Source of the DNA: an uncultured Pirellulaceae bacterium
Lineage (GTDB): Bacteria > Planctomycetota > Planctomycetia > Pirellulales > Pirellulaceae
Assembly: GCA_934278005.1 (NCBI GenBank)
Contig: CAKQWG010000093.1
Location: 1 to 12,404 of the forward strand
Length of the DNA stretch: 12,404 nucleotides
Reading direction: 5' to 3'
Under the pieces are notes generated by a model. It ran no database searches. It was not told the origin of the DNA and saw nothing but the letters and a program-made list of their open reading frames with translations. The translations under genes and the position numbers were made by a program. Shown one piece after another: positions 1 to 7,231 of this stretch. The number at the start of each line of letters is the position of its first letter. Within the stretch, counting starts at the first letter, position 1.

Positions 1-72
1 CTGGGTGGTCTTGGCATGGTAAGTTCTCCACTAGGATTGGACCTGCCAATAGTGTACCTAACCCATTTACCC

Positions 73-103
73 AAAAAAAGAGGCCTGACCCCTTTTCTCT
101 TTC
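73..103 (-). terminator. Possible terminator or REP-like hairpin after the last gene of the array
   Basis: Read on the minus strand, AAAGAG and CTCTTT can pair across a 14-base loop that contains GGGGTCAGG, and the right arm runs into seven T residues. It lies about 40 bases past the stop codon of the 174-residue gene, where an intrinsic terminator would be expected. The stem is short and weak. The same GGGGTCAGGCCTCTTT wording could instead belong to a dispersed repeat. Bases 1-72 show nothing else I can support. Confidence 0.35.
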
Positions 104-143
104 GACAAAATCGCCGCAACCGCAGAAACGATCCGTGCTATGG

Positions 144-668
144 TCAATTTGCCTTTTTACGTTTTATATTGGATTTAGGCGACTCTGGCTGAGTAAAATC
201 GCCGACTGTCGACAAAACTCGCACATCTCCAGACAGCCCTTCATCTACAGTCGTAGCAGCTATTTGGAAATGCCGCTTTGACCTGACAATAGCCTTGAAA
301 GGCTTTTTCACGCTCGGAGCATTAAACGAAAGAAGGATTAGGTAATCCATCCAGTTCTCATAGACCGAACGAAAGGGCTGTAGGGTTTCGTCACAAAAAT
401 CATCCCCATGGATTTGTTGCAACACTTTCATCGCATTTGCGATTGTCGGCGTAGAATAGACAAGCATGTTTTTTTGCCCAATCTCTTCCTTCTGTGCATT
501 TGTAATTCGTACTGCTAAAGTAGAGCTGATGAGGCCTGTTGTCCAAAAGATGATGTTGTCGTTTGGATTTGTTTGATTCAGGTGTTCAGCCACCTGAACC
601 CAGATTGGAATTAGAGATTTTTCTGCACCCGGTTTAAGAAGTTCAAATTCGGTTCCTATTTTTTTCAT
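144..668 (-). CDS. Putative immunity protein for the AHH toxin tip of copy A
   Basis: This 174-residue protein has no family I recognise. It has no signal peptide and no clear membrane segment, and its C-terminus is basic (KSNIKRKKAN), so it is probably cytosolic. The ATG lies three bases after the stop of the upstream Hint-AHH toxin gene (672-2747). No good Shine-Dalgarno sequence is visible, so translation is probably coupled to the toxin gene. In polymorphic toxin loci, a small single-domain gene directly after a nuclease tip is usually the cognate immunity gene, and that is the inferred role here. Base composition is AT-richer than the Hint module next door, as for the other small genes in the array. 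The function rests on position only. Confidence 0.6.
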   Translation of the reverse strand: MKKIGTEFELLKPGAEKSLIPIWVQVAEHLNQTNPNDNIIFWTTGLISSTLAVRITNAQKEEIGQKNMLVYSTPTIANAMKVLQQIHGDDFCDETLQPFRSVYENWMDYLILLSFNAPSVKKPFKAIVRSKRHFQIAATTVDEGLSGDVRVLSTVGDFTQPESPKSNIKRKKAN

Positions 669-671
669 GCG

Positions 672-2747
672 TCAATTCAAATCCCAAATAAAAATGACGT
701 TAATGTGCCGCGAGTCATTGTTCAATACTGCCTTGAGATCGTCGGCCAAACGATTCAAATAGCCGCGAGCCTGAGCCCCAGAAATCGCATTTGCTCCACC
801 ATTGTTAGCGATGTATCGCTGGATACGATTCAATACATATGCATTGTAAGCTGGATGGTTCGCGTGTCTCGATGCCAACAGTCCAGCTCCGTTACGGTAT
901 CCATTAAGGTCCCAGCCCTCACCCGCAGCCCGCTGAAAGAATCTCTTTAACCCAGGTGAATCGACTGCTTCAACAGGAATCAAATGGTGCGGCGTGCTGG
1001 TAGTTCCGATGGTTCCGAGTCGCCGGCCAAGCTTTGCATTGTCGCGAGTCAGAAGATTGCACGTATTGTGCACCAGTATCCCGGCATCGCCAACTTGGTA
1101 GACGTGCTCGCAGTCGACTTCGATATTATAGACGTCGGTCGGCTGATTGTGAGCCGTGCGCGATACCAGGAACAGCGAACCATCGTTGCTGGAGACCTGC
1201 TCGCCGATGGCGAGTTCACCTAGCGGCACCCAGTCCAAGCGGTCGAGTGACCAGACAGGGTGAATGCTTGTGCCGTTGAGCACCGTACTGTCGCTGAAGG
1301 TGGCTTCTACAAGGTTCGTCACGCCGCGAGTGACGAAGCGTCCGGTGACCAGATTGCCATGGCCGTCACTCAGCCGTGGACAGCGATCAATAGCACGGAT
1401 CGTGGCCCAACCAGCGACGTTCAGTTCTTCCAATTGCAGGTAGATGCGTGCGCCAGTTGTAAAACCCTGCTCTTCGATCCACGCCAGTGGACGCAGTAGT
1501 TCCACTTCGACCCGCGCGCCATCCTCACGCTCGATCTCGGCAGATAATAGCCGCCAAGTCGACTCGTGTGCGTCGGGAATCGGGTTCTCCGCGCCGAATG
1601 CTTCGGGGTTCTTCGTGGCGATGCGAGAACCAAGCGGTACTTGTTCGATCGGAACCACCAGCGCCGATTCAGCGCGTGGCTCTTCCCAGGCGAAGCCCAG
1701 GTCAAAGCTGAACGATTCGCTGGCCGTGGCCGCATACGCCAATTCCAATTCCGACACCGCTACTGGCGAAGCCGACAGATGCACCGCAGTGCCCGCTACG
1801 AAGCAGCCGCCGAGTTTCAGGAAGTCCGGCCCGTTGAGCTTCTTCAGCGCCGCGCCACCGGCGGCGCCCAGGGCCGGTGCGAAGTTCAGTCCGATCATCC
1901 CCACGTTGCCTGCAATCTGCCAGCCGGTCATGTTGCCGCCGTTGGTCGCCAAATGGTTGGCCTGCTGGATGCCCTGACCCACCGCCGCAGCCGTATCGAC
2001 AAACGTGTACACGCGCGCCGCCGCCAAGCCAACTTTGGCAATGGCGCTAGCACACGCCGGCGCCGATGCACCGCCCGACAACACGCCCACGCCGATCTGC
2101 ACTACGACGCCGGCCACGGCACCTTGCACATAGCCCACCGTATAGGCGAACTCGTGGCCCGCGACGGGGCCGAGATTCGGAATCGACAGATCGTAGCCCC
2201 AGACCTGCATGCCTTCGAACGGATTGATCACATCCAGGAAACCGTCGATCTGGCCATTGACGTAGCTCTGGTAGGTTTCGATCGCATCGACGATCAGCAC
2301 TTCATAATACGTCCACGTGCCGCCAGGGTCAGCCACGGCCAAGTACAGTTCGTTGGCAAAGGCGGTGGCGGTATCTTGTATCCAGGTGGTCAGATCGTTG
2401 ACACCGTTGACCAACTGGGCACCGATCGAGAACTGCGATGAGCTAGCAAGCTGCGGGACATAATCTTCGGTAGCAAGTTGCAGTGTGACACTAAACGGAT
2501 CCGACGTATTGTCGTGGCCAGCGTAGGTGTCGGATGAATATCGCGAGCCGTTGGTACCGCTGAAGCTGACTTGGCCACCGGGTGAAGCGAACGAGTATGT
2601 TCCGTTGAGCACAGAGCCTTGGCTTTGCCAAGCACCGCCACTGGGTTGACTTTCGTAGTACTCGTAGCTGCCGGTATTACTCCAGGAATTCGACGAATAG
2701 CTTGAAGACGACTGCGTGGTATGCCCCGAGAAGGATTTCATCTCCAC
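672..2747 (-). CDS. Hint-domain polymorphic toxin with AHH nuclease tip (copy A)
   Basis: The 691-residue product starts with a Ser/Gly/Tyr-rich segment (residues 1-80), followed by a pre-toxin region (about 80-310) with Ala/Gly-rich, partly hydrophobic stretches. A Hint domain spans about 315-561. It opens with C315 in GGCFVAGT, contains TSIHPVWS near 493-500, and ends VYNIEV...HVYQVG...GILVHN, with H560-N561 as the expected cleavage residues. The tip (562-691) has TPHHLIP at 585-591 and RHANHPAYNAYV at 627-638, the pattern of the AHH branch of HNH/Endo VII nucleases. A nuclease released by Hint autocleavage that attacks nucleic acid in rival cells is the inferred role. The start is a GTG with no convincing ribosome site. 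The same frame is open for 80 more codons upstream without a start codon, so the true N-terminus is uncertain and the gene may be truncated. Confidence 0.8.
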   Translation of the reverse strand: MEMKSFSGHTTQSSSSYSSNSWSNTGSYEYYESQPSGGAWQSQGSVLNGTYSFASPGGQVSFSGTNGSRYSSDTYAGHDNTSDPFSVTLQLATEDYVPQLASSSQFSIGAQLVNGVNDLTTWIQDTATAFANELYLAVADPGGTWTYYEVLIVDAIETYQSYVNGQIDGFLDVINPFEGMQVWGYDLSIPNLGPVAGHEFAYTVGYVQGAVAGVVVQIGVGVLSGGASAPACASAIAKVGLAAARVYTFVDTAAAVGQGIQQANHLATNGGNMTGWQIAGNVGMIGLNFAPALGAAGGAALKKLNGPDFLKLGGCFVAGTAVHLSASPVAVSELELAYAATASESFSFDLGFAWEEPRAESALVVPIEQVPLGSRIATKNPEAFGAENPIPDAHESTWRLLSAEIEREDGARVEVELLRPLAWIEEQGFTTGARIYLQLEELNVAGWATIRAIDRCPRLSDGHGNLVTGRFVTRGVTNLVEATFSDSTVLNGTSIHPVWSLDRLDWVPLGELAIGEQVSSNDGSLFLVSRTAHNQPTDVYNIEVDCEHVYQVGDAGILVHNTCNLLTRDNAKLGRRLGTIGTTSTPHHLIPVEAVDSPGLKRFFQRAAGEGWDLNGYRNGAGLLASRHANHPAYNAYVLNRIQRYIANNGGANAISGAQARGYLNRLADDLKAVLNNDSRHINVIFIWDLN
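1596..2675 (-). repeat. Long repeat, copy A half (partner at 8098-9177)
   Basis: By eye this 1.08-kb block matches 8098-9177 base for base at a constant offset of 6502. It covers the pre-toxin region and the first third of the Hint domain. The match ends abruptly at 2675/9177 on one side and fades into scattered differences below about 1596/8098 on the other. Such identity between copies whose downstream parts differ points to recent duplication or gene conversion. Confidence 0.9.
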
Positions 2748-2987
2748 ATGCGCGCCGGTGTAGCCTTCAAAGGCACCCCCCGTCGGGTCACCAGCGCCGT
2801 AGTACTGGTCGAAGTCCCAACCGCTGGCGTAGCCACCGTAGCCACCATAGCCTGTGCTCGGATCGTAGGTGCCGACACCGGTGGTTTTATGATCGACGTC
2901 GATGGTCCGCTGGTAAAAACCGGAGTTGCTCCAGGTGCCACCGCTAGAGCCACCATAGCCGCCGTAGCCACAACTGCCAGAAGTAGA
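2748..2987 (-). other. In-frame Gly/Tyr-rich 5' extension of copy A, cut off by an in-frame TGA
   Basis: Upstream of the GTG at 2747 the reading frame stays open for 80 codons and looks like real protein: GYGGYGGSSGG, then GGTWSNSG, then TGYGGYGGYASGWDFDQYY. The WSNSG motif recurs as WSNTG inside the called gene. No ATG, GTG or TTG occurs in this stretch, and a TGA lies at 2988-2990. Beyond it the frame still reads like protein (DFDRTDNFGNS). The simplest reading is a longer ancestral gene broken by a point stop. A full-length Gly/Tyr-rich surface segment would then have been lost from copy A. Confidence 0.55.
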
Positions 2988-3080
2988 TCAGGAATTGCCA
3001 AAGTTGTCGGTGCGATCGAAGTCTCGACGCGACTCGGCGGAGTGCAGAAGTCCTACCTGCGCAAGGCCGCCGCTTAGCGA

Positions 3081-3277
3081 CCACTCACTCGTCTTTTTCT
3101 ACTACCCGATTGTCAACGATCAAATTGCGAATTCAGCGATTACCGCTGTGCGGATTGTGAACTCACGCCCACAATCCCGATCAATAAGCCGGCCACAAGC
3201 ACCTTCTCTGGGGAAGATCAGCATTTCGATGACATTTCATCAGAAATCACCGTTCCAATGGCTCCGAGCCTTTTGAC
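3081..3277 (-). repeat. Conserved leader repeat upstream of copy A (partner at 9195-9394)
   Basis: This stretch is clearly related to 9195-9394, with scattered substitutions and a small indel, and in both places it lies upstream of a Hint-toxin gene. It may carry the promoter of the toxin operon, although I cannot point to clear -35 and -10 boxes. One minus-strand frame in both copies encodes a short hydrophobic run (VAGLLI followed by GVSSQSAQR), which resembles a decayed signal peptide. No intact gene is visible between 2991 and 3339. Confidence 0.75.
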
Positions 3278-3339
3278 AGGACGCGGGCGCAGACGCGACC
3301 GATGTCCAAGATGCCCTTAGTAAATACTATAGCAGTTGA

Positions 3340-3948
3340 TCAAACGACTGGAGGTCGATCTCGCGTCGAAAACGGGAATAAGCCGCTCTGTTTCAGCAAC
3401 CCGAGCAATTTTTCACCTCCTTCGATACGCGCAAACTCCATCTCTTCGCGAAAGATCTCGATCGCCACCATGATACCAAAATGAGTCGGCGTCGTTTCGT
3501 GCCCCAAAGCATCGAAGACGACACAGCTACCACCAATATCGTCCAAATCTGGCGGAAACTCGCAGGTGTCAAATCGCTCGATGGTTGCTTGACTACAGTA
3601 CGGTGCAAGTGTATTCAAGAATGCCGTAATTCTCAGGTGCTGCGATCCGTTAGCTGTTGATTCATCTTGAGCCGATTCGGCATCGAATGGGAATCGCGTG
3701 AACATCGCCAATTCGTAACGCACAAAGGTAGAGTTGCCTGGGCCATTACCTGAATTCTCGGACAACTCCATGGTGACAACTGCCGTGCCGTGTCCGTTAA
3801 AGTCGAAGTAGTATTGGTCAAGTCCGCCACCAATCGAGTATGGAATGATTGCGTGCAAAACGAGTTCATGCTGTTTGCCGATCCATTGTTCCACACGCCC
3901 GACCTTGAAGCCGTGCCAAGCTTGATTTTCTACGTCATGATCAGTCAA
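3340..3948 (-). CDS. SUFU-family (suppressor of fused domain) immunity protein
   Basis: The product is about 202 residues. It shows the ordered motifs I associate with bacterial SUFU immunity proteins: GGGLDQYYF, GTAVVTMELS, YELAMFTRFPF, ATIERFDTCEFP, HFGIMVAIEIFREEMEFAR and a C-terminal LFPFSTRDRPPVV. SUFU proteins in polymorphic toxin loci act in the cytosol as binding antidotes to nuclease tips. I chose the TTG at 3946-3948 because an AAGGA sits nine bases upstream at 3958-3962. A TTG at 3973-3975 in the same frame would add nine residues. No ATG is available before residue 60. The gene follows the 199-residue gene closely (a 22-base overlap if the longer start is used) and is probably co-transcribed with copy B. 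Confidence 0.78.
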   Translation of the reverse strand: MTDHDVENQAWHGFKVGRVEQWIGKQHELVLHAIIPYSIGGGLDQYYFDFNGHGTAVVTMELSENSGNGPGNSTFVRYELAMFTRFPFDAESAQDESTANGSQHLRITAFLNTLAPYCSQATIERFDTCEFPPDLDDIGGSCVVFDALGHETTPTHFGIMVAIEIFREEMEFARIEGGEKLLGLLKQSGLFPFSTRDRPPVV

Positions 3949-3953
3949 GCAAT

Positions 3954-4553
3954 TTAGTCCTTGTCGAAAGTGCAAATTGGATGATTCTGGTCAAAGCGAG
4001 ACCCCGTATATCCTGACTCCAAGATGGCCTGTTGGACATCATTGCGAATGAAAAGTTGCACCGCGCTCCCGACGAGGCGAAATGCTGGACAATTTTTTAC
4101 GCGGTTGTAAATCACATAATAAGGATAGTTTACGCGGAGCGTTCCGTTTGCCCTCGGCGTCCAGTCATCGTTGTCAACACCTGTACGATCTCGGTCCAGT
4201 CCGTCCACTAGATGCAAGCATTGCCCAACAGAAAAATCAGCATTCACGTAGGATTTATCCTTCGGTGAAAATGTGAACGGTAAGAACTGAAACGTTTCAG
4301 GCCAGCCGTCATTCAAAAGCAACTGAAGTCTCTTTGAAAACAGTGGCCATGCGTGATCTGCAAACATGAAGTCGAGCGAAACATCGGGACCATCGGACGA
4401 TACCGCCTCCAGCGAAGGGTCCCAGTTTTGGATTTGCTCCCCCTCATCCATCCAATACCCATTAAGATGGTCCCTGTTAAAGCGAACGGTCCACGGTTGC
4501 CCCTTGTAATGTTCGGGAAAAGCCGGGATCCATTGGGCGAATGTATGTCGCAT
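3954..4553 (-). CDS. Putative immunity protein directly after the copy B toxin (faintly Imm11/DUF1629-like)
   Basis: This 199-residue protein has no signal peptide and is probably cytosolic. Its ATG overlaps the stop of copy B by one base (TAATG), with AAGGGG about 11 bases upstream, so translation is coupled to the toxin. The order of features recalls the Imm11/DUF1629 immunity group: FMFADHAWPLFSKRLQLLL, then FLPFTF, then YYVIYNRVKNCPAFRLVGSAVQLFI, then SGYTGSRF. The likeness is weak and from memory. Position makes it the first candidate antidote to the copy B AHH-like tip, with the downstream SUFU gene as a second. Confidence 0.6.
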   Translation of the reverse strand: MRHTFAQWIPAFPEHYKGQPWTVRFNRDHLNGYWMDEGEQIQNWDPSLEAVSSDGPDVSLDFMFADHAWPLFSKRLQLLLNDGWPETFQFLPFTFSPKDKSYVNADFSVGQCLHLVDGLDRDRTGVDNDDWTPRANGTLRVNYPYYVIYNRVKNCPAFRLVGSAVQLFIRNDVQQAILESGYTGSRFDQNHPICTFDKD

Positions 4554-5704
4554 TACAATCCAATCCCCTTCAAAGCGTTAATTGGATCGGCCGCGAGCTT
4601 AACAAAAATATCGTCAAGTTCCTGCAAAACGGCTTTTTGATATGCAGGAGAAGAAGCCGTAAGTCCTCGAACCGCCTGTTGCAACCGCTCGAATACTCGC
4701 TGATGATAAAGCTCTGGGTGCGGTCCGGTATGTCCCGCCACAAAGCGAAGGTTATGCCTGCCATGCATCTTCACATTCGCATTCGACAGGATTTGTCGTG
4801 CGTCCGCACTCCAGTTTTGAGTCCAACCGCGTTTTGCATTCGAATAGTGCGAAACCAAGTGGTGGTATTGGTTATGCACCAAGATCCCAGCGTCGCCGAC
4901 TTGGTAGACGTGCTCGCAGTCGACTTCGATATTATAAACGTCGGTCGGCTGATTGTGACTTACGCGTTCCACTAGGTGCAGCGGGGCATCGTTGCTGTAG
5001 ACCCTTTCGCCGATGGCGAGTTCACCCAGTGGCACCCAGTCCATACGGTCCAGCGACCAGACAGGGTGAATGCTTGTGCCGTTGAGCACCGTACTGTCGC
5101 TGAAGGTGGCTTCTACAAGGTTCGTCGCACCACGCGTGACGAAGCGGCCTGTAACCAGATTTCCATGGCCGTCTGATAGCGGCGGGCAGCGATCGACGCT
5201 GCGTATCGTTGTCAAGCCAGCGACATTCAGTTCCTCTAGTCGCAAGTTAATGCATGCGCCAGGCGTAAAACCCTGCTCTTCGATCCAAGCCAGTGGGCGC
5301 AGCAGTTCCACTTCAACCCGCGCGCCATCCTCACGCTCAATCTCGGCAGATAACAGCCGCCAAGTCGACTCGTGAGCATCGGGAATGGGATTCTCCGCGC
5401 CGAACGCTTCGGGGTTCTTGGTGGCGATGCGCGAGCCCAAGGGAACTTGTTCGATCGGAACCACCAGCGCCGATTCAGCGCGTGGCTCTTCCCAGGCGAA
5501 GCCCAGGTCGTAGCTGAACGAATCGCTGGCCGTGGCTGCATAGGCTAGCTCCAATTCCGTCACAACAGCAGGCGAGGCCGACAGGTGGACCTTCGTGCCC
5601 GCCACGAAGCAGCCGCCGAGCTTGAGGAAGTCCGGCCCGTTGAGCTTCTTCAGCGCCGCGCCACCGGCGGCACCGAGCGCCGGTGCGAAGTTCAGTCCGA
5701 TCAT
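4553..5704 (-). CDS. Hint-domain toxin cassette without N-terminus, AHH-like nuclease tip (copy B)
   Basis: The product is 383 residues. It begins at MIGLNFAPALG, which is an internal position (residue 284) of copy A, so the whole pre-toxin part is missing. The Hint domain runs from C32 (GGCFVAGT) to H277-N278 (GILVHN) with no length change relative to A and C. The tip (279-383) has QYHHLVSHYS at 279-288 and GHTGPHPELYHQRV at 324-337. The paired His and the GPHPELYH block fit the AHH branch of HNH nucleases. Unlike A and C, VHN is followed by Gln rather than Thr-Cys. The ATG overlaps the preceding gene's stop (ATGA). With no export region, this copy is either silent or makes a cytosolic product held by the two immunity genes that follow. 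Confidence 0.75.
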   Translation of the reverse strand: MIGLNFAPALGAAGGAALKKLNGPDFLKLGGCFVAGTKVHLSASPAVVTELELAYAATASDSFSYDLGFAWEEPRAESALVVPIEQVPLGSRIATKNPEAFGAENPIPDAHESTWRLLSAEIEREDGARVEVELLRPLAWIEEQGFTPGACINLRLEELNVAGLTTIRSVDRCPPLSDGHGNLVTGRFVTRGATNLVEATFSDSTVLNGTSIHPVWSLDRMDWVPLGELAIGERVYSNDAPLHLVERVSHNQPTDVYNIEVDCEHVYQVGDAGILVHNQYHHLVSHYSNAKRGWTQNWSADARQILSNANVKMHGRHNLRFVAGHTGPHPELYHQRVFERLQQAVRGLTASSPAYQKAVLQELDDIFVKLAADPINALKGIGL

Positions 5705-5706
5705 CC
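4871..5706 (-). repeat. Hint module repeat, copy B (partners 1065-1900 and 7567-8402)
   Basis: All three Hint copies align without gaps from the VHN codons to the GGATGATCGGACTG motif. Copy B homology stops two bases upstream of its ATG, where the other copies continue with the pre-toxin sequence. Copy B differs from A and C at many sites along its length, so it is the older or more diverged copy. Confidence 0.85.
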
Positions 5707-6216
5707 TATTCTAGTTGCCTCCTCCAATTGCACGTTCGCCAAGCCGTTTGCGACTGCTCTAGCTATAATGTCGTCGCTTGAGCTGCTGGGCAACCAGCCT
5801 ACGGTCGGCGAGGCGTTTTCCAACTCATTCCAAATTGCTAACGCCGGTTCCCTAAAGTTCTGGAGTCCTGTCCGGACCTCCATTGCCGCTAACCACTCAG
5901 ATCGCGCTCCCGCCATCATTCGCTCCGAATGAACGCCCGACTTCCATCCTTTTCTCAAATGAGATCGCAGCACACGACACAACAGATCTTTTGAAGCATT
6001 TGAAAAGTCTTCTTTATTCATCACTTCACCAAATCTCAACTGAATTAATTGCACGGCAGCGACTTCAACGCCCAATTCTCTGGCAACTAAGTACATGGGG
6101 ATTGCTTGACGAGCAGCCAAGAAACTAGATACATCATCAAATCCAAGCTCGCGAACACGTTTCCGGATGTTAGCTGGCCAGTTTGCATCCCAGGTTGATT
6201 TTGCAGATTCACTCAT
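5701..6216 (-). CDS. Putative immunity protein following the SitA6-like toxin tip
   Basis: This 171-residue protein is predicted soluble and cytosolic, with no signal peptide. It begins MSESAKSTWDANWPANIRKR and has a helical-looking middle (VRELGFDDVSSFLAA, then YLVARELGVEVAAVQLIQLRFGEV), followed by KDLLCRVLRSHLRKGW. I have seen similar layouts in nuclease-associated small proteins but cannot name a family. The start overlaps the 141-residue toxin's stop by four bases (ATGA), which favours coupled expression and a toxin-antidote pairing. The final Gly codon and the TGA stop lie inside the Hint repeat of copy B, so the original 3' end may have been replaced when that module joined. Confidence 0.6.
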   Translation of the reverse strand: MSESAKSTWDANWPANIRKRVRELGFDDVSSFLAARQAIPMYLVARELGVEVAAVQLIQLRFGEVMNKEDFSNASKDLLCRVLRSHLRKGWKSGVHSERMMAGARSEWLAAMEVRTGLQNFREPALAIWNELENASPTVGWLPSSSSDDIIARAVANGLANVQLEEATRIG

Positions 6217-6638
6217 ACTAGATCCTGAAGGAGTTTAAGTCCTGGCAAATAATCGCGGCGCATTTGGGCACCAATACGTAAAATATCTCTCCGAGTAAGG
6301 TTTCCGATTTGCGCCTCCATATCAGACATTCGGCGCATGAATTCGTTATTCCAGAAGCCGCCTTTCAAGATGTCTCCAGCTTGCTTGAAATGAAGAGCTT
6401 GATGAGTTCCTTCGTCGAGGCGTATCAAATAATTGTCAATGTCATGAAATCCGCGTTGAGCAAATTTTTCACGCAATTCTTGAGGGAAGATATGATGATC
6501 GGGTGACTTGGAAACGCCGGCCCGATATTTTGTAGTCTTCTTAATTGCTCCGCTTTGAAGTGCTTTAATACGAAAACCAATATTTACTCTATCTTCAGCA
6601 AGGATCTTCCGCGTGCCTGGGGAGGCTATTTGAGTCAT
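6213..6638 (-). CDS. Stand-alone SitA6/DUF2380-like HHIFPQ nuclease toxin tip
   Basis: The product is 141 residues. The core has DHHIFPQ at 47-53, then REKFAQRGFHDIDNYLIRLDEGTHQALH (about 56-83), then GGFWNNEF (93-100). This order matches the C-terminal domain of the myxobacterial SitA6 family of polymorphic toxins (TIGR02269/DUF2380), where the paired His and the later His residues suggest an HNH-type metal nuclease. No signal peptide, lipobox or Hint domain precedes it. The first 40 residues are short and basic, so this is a bare tip cassette. It overlaps both neighbours by ATGA. One neighbour, the double-CxxCG gene, belongs to the family that partners SitA6 in myxobacteria. Confidence 0.7.
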   Translation of the reverse strand: MTQIASPGTRKILAEDRVNIGFRIKALQSGAIKKTTKYRAGVSKSPDHHIFPQELREKFAQRGFHDIDNYLIRLDEGTHQALHFKQAGDILKGGFWNNEFMRRMSDMEAQIGNLTRRDILRIGAQMRRDYLPGLKLLQDLV

Positions 6639-7231
6639 CCGTGACCCGGTTGAGTCAGAACCACATCGAAGTAAATACCTCGAGTGTTCAATTCCTCAAT
6701 CGCAGTTTTAAATCTCGCAGAACAAGCGTAGAAAAACACTCTCCCACGTATGTTCTCGAAAAATATGTTTGGAAGCGTTAGCCCTGAACTTAGCTCTGCA
6801 GAAACTACCGGGAAACCACTGGTTTCCCGGTAGCGGCCACAAGCCCCACACTTCCGATGAAACTGCATGTCGCACGTCGCTGCATCGACATCGAATGACC
6901 GATTCGGTATACAGATCGAAAAATCATTGAGTGTGTGATGCTCTATGAAGGTGCATTCACTCGGAAACGCGTTAATAATCAGGTTTTTAAGTTGACTAGA
7001 GACTAATACGATACCATCACCTGTCAGGCAATAGTCGCTTGAAGCATTGATGCTCATCGAGAACTTGTCAATCAAATTGAGTGCGAGAATCTCGTCAAAC
7101 TTGCCACATTTTTCGCACGATATACTTTGACAATATTCGTTTTTGAGAAGCTTGCTTTTCTTTATTTCATAAAATATCCAAGACTCTTTCTTCTGGTCAT
7201 TTGGACAAATCCAAAAGTAGTCGTTCTGCAT
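6635..7231 (-). CDS. Double-CxxCG (SitI6-like) immunity protein
   Basis: This protein of about 198 residues has two CxxCG motifs, CEKCG at 39-43 and CGACG at 128-132, likely to bind one or two zinc ions. The C-terminal part ends FKTAIEELNTRGIYFDVVLTQ. This layout matches the double-CxxCG family (TIGR02264, SitI6), known as immunity proteins in myxobacterial toxin pairs. I chose the ATG at 7229-7231, which overlaps the copy C stop as TAATG. A TTG four codons earlier (to 7243) is possible. The gene sits between two nuclease tips, so it could protect against copy C by position or against the SitA6-like tip by family partnership. Base composition is AT-rich compared with the Hint module upstream. 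Confidence 0.7.
   Translation of the reverse strand: MQNDYFWICPNDQKKESWIFYEIKKSKLLKNEYCQSISCEKCGKFDEILALNLIDKFSMSINASSDYCLTGDGIVLVSSQLKNLIINAFPSECTFIEHHTLNDFSICIPNRSFDVDAATCDMQFHRKCGACGRYRETSGFPVVSAELSSGLTLPNIFFENIRGRVFFYACSARFKTAIEELNTRGIYFDVVLTQPGHG

Noticed and set aside
1566..2441. Long plus-strand open frame (291 codons), repeated at 8068-8943
   Set aside because: It lies antisense to the conserved Hint/pre-toxin coding sequence, encodes an Arg/His-rich product typical of a GC-rich shadow frame, and is duplicated only because the underlying repeat is.
2738..3001. 87-codon minus-strand open frame with an ATG and a hydrophobic start (MAIPDLLLAVVATAAMVALAV)
   Set aside because: It is in a different frame from the Gly/Tyr-rich extension of copy A. 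The Gly/Tyr-rich frame has motifs that continue into the called gene, while this one reads as low-complexity Ala/Val/Thr shadow. I cannot fully exclude it, since it does resemble a signal peptide.
3120..3224. 34-codon ATG open frame conserved in both leader repeats (also 9234-9338)
   Set aside because: Both copies keep the frame, but 10 of 34 residues differ and changes fall at all codon positions, so there is no sign of selection on a peptide.
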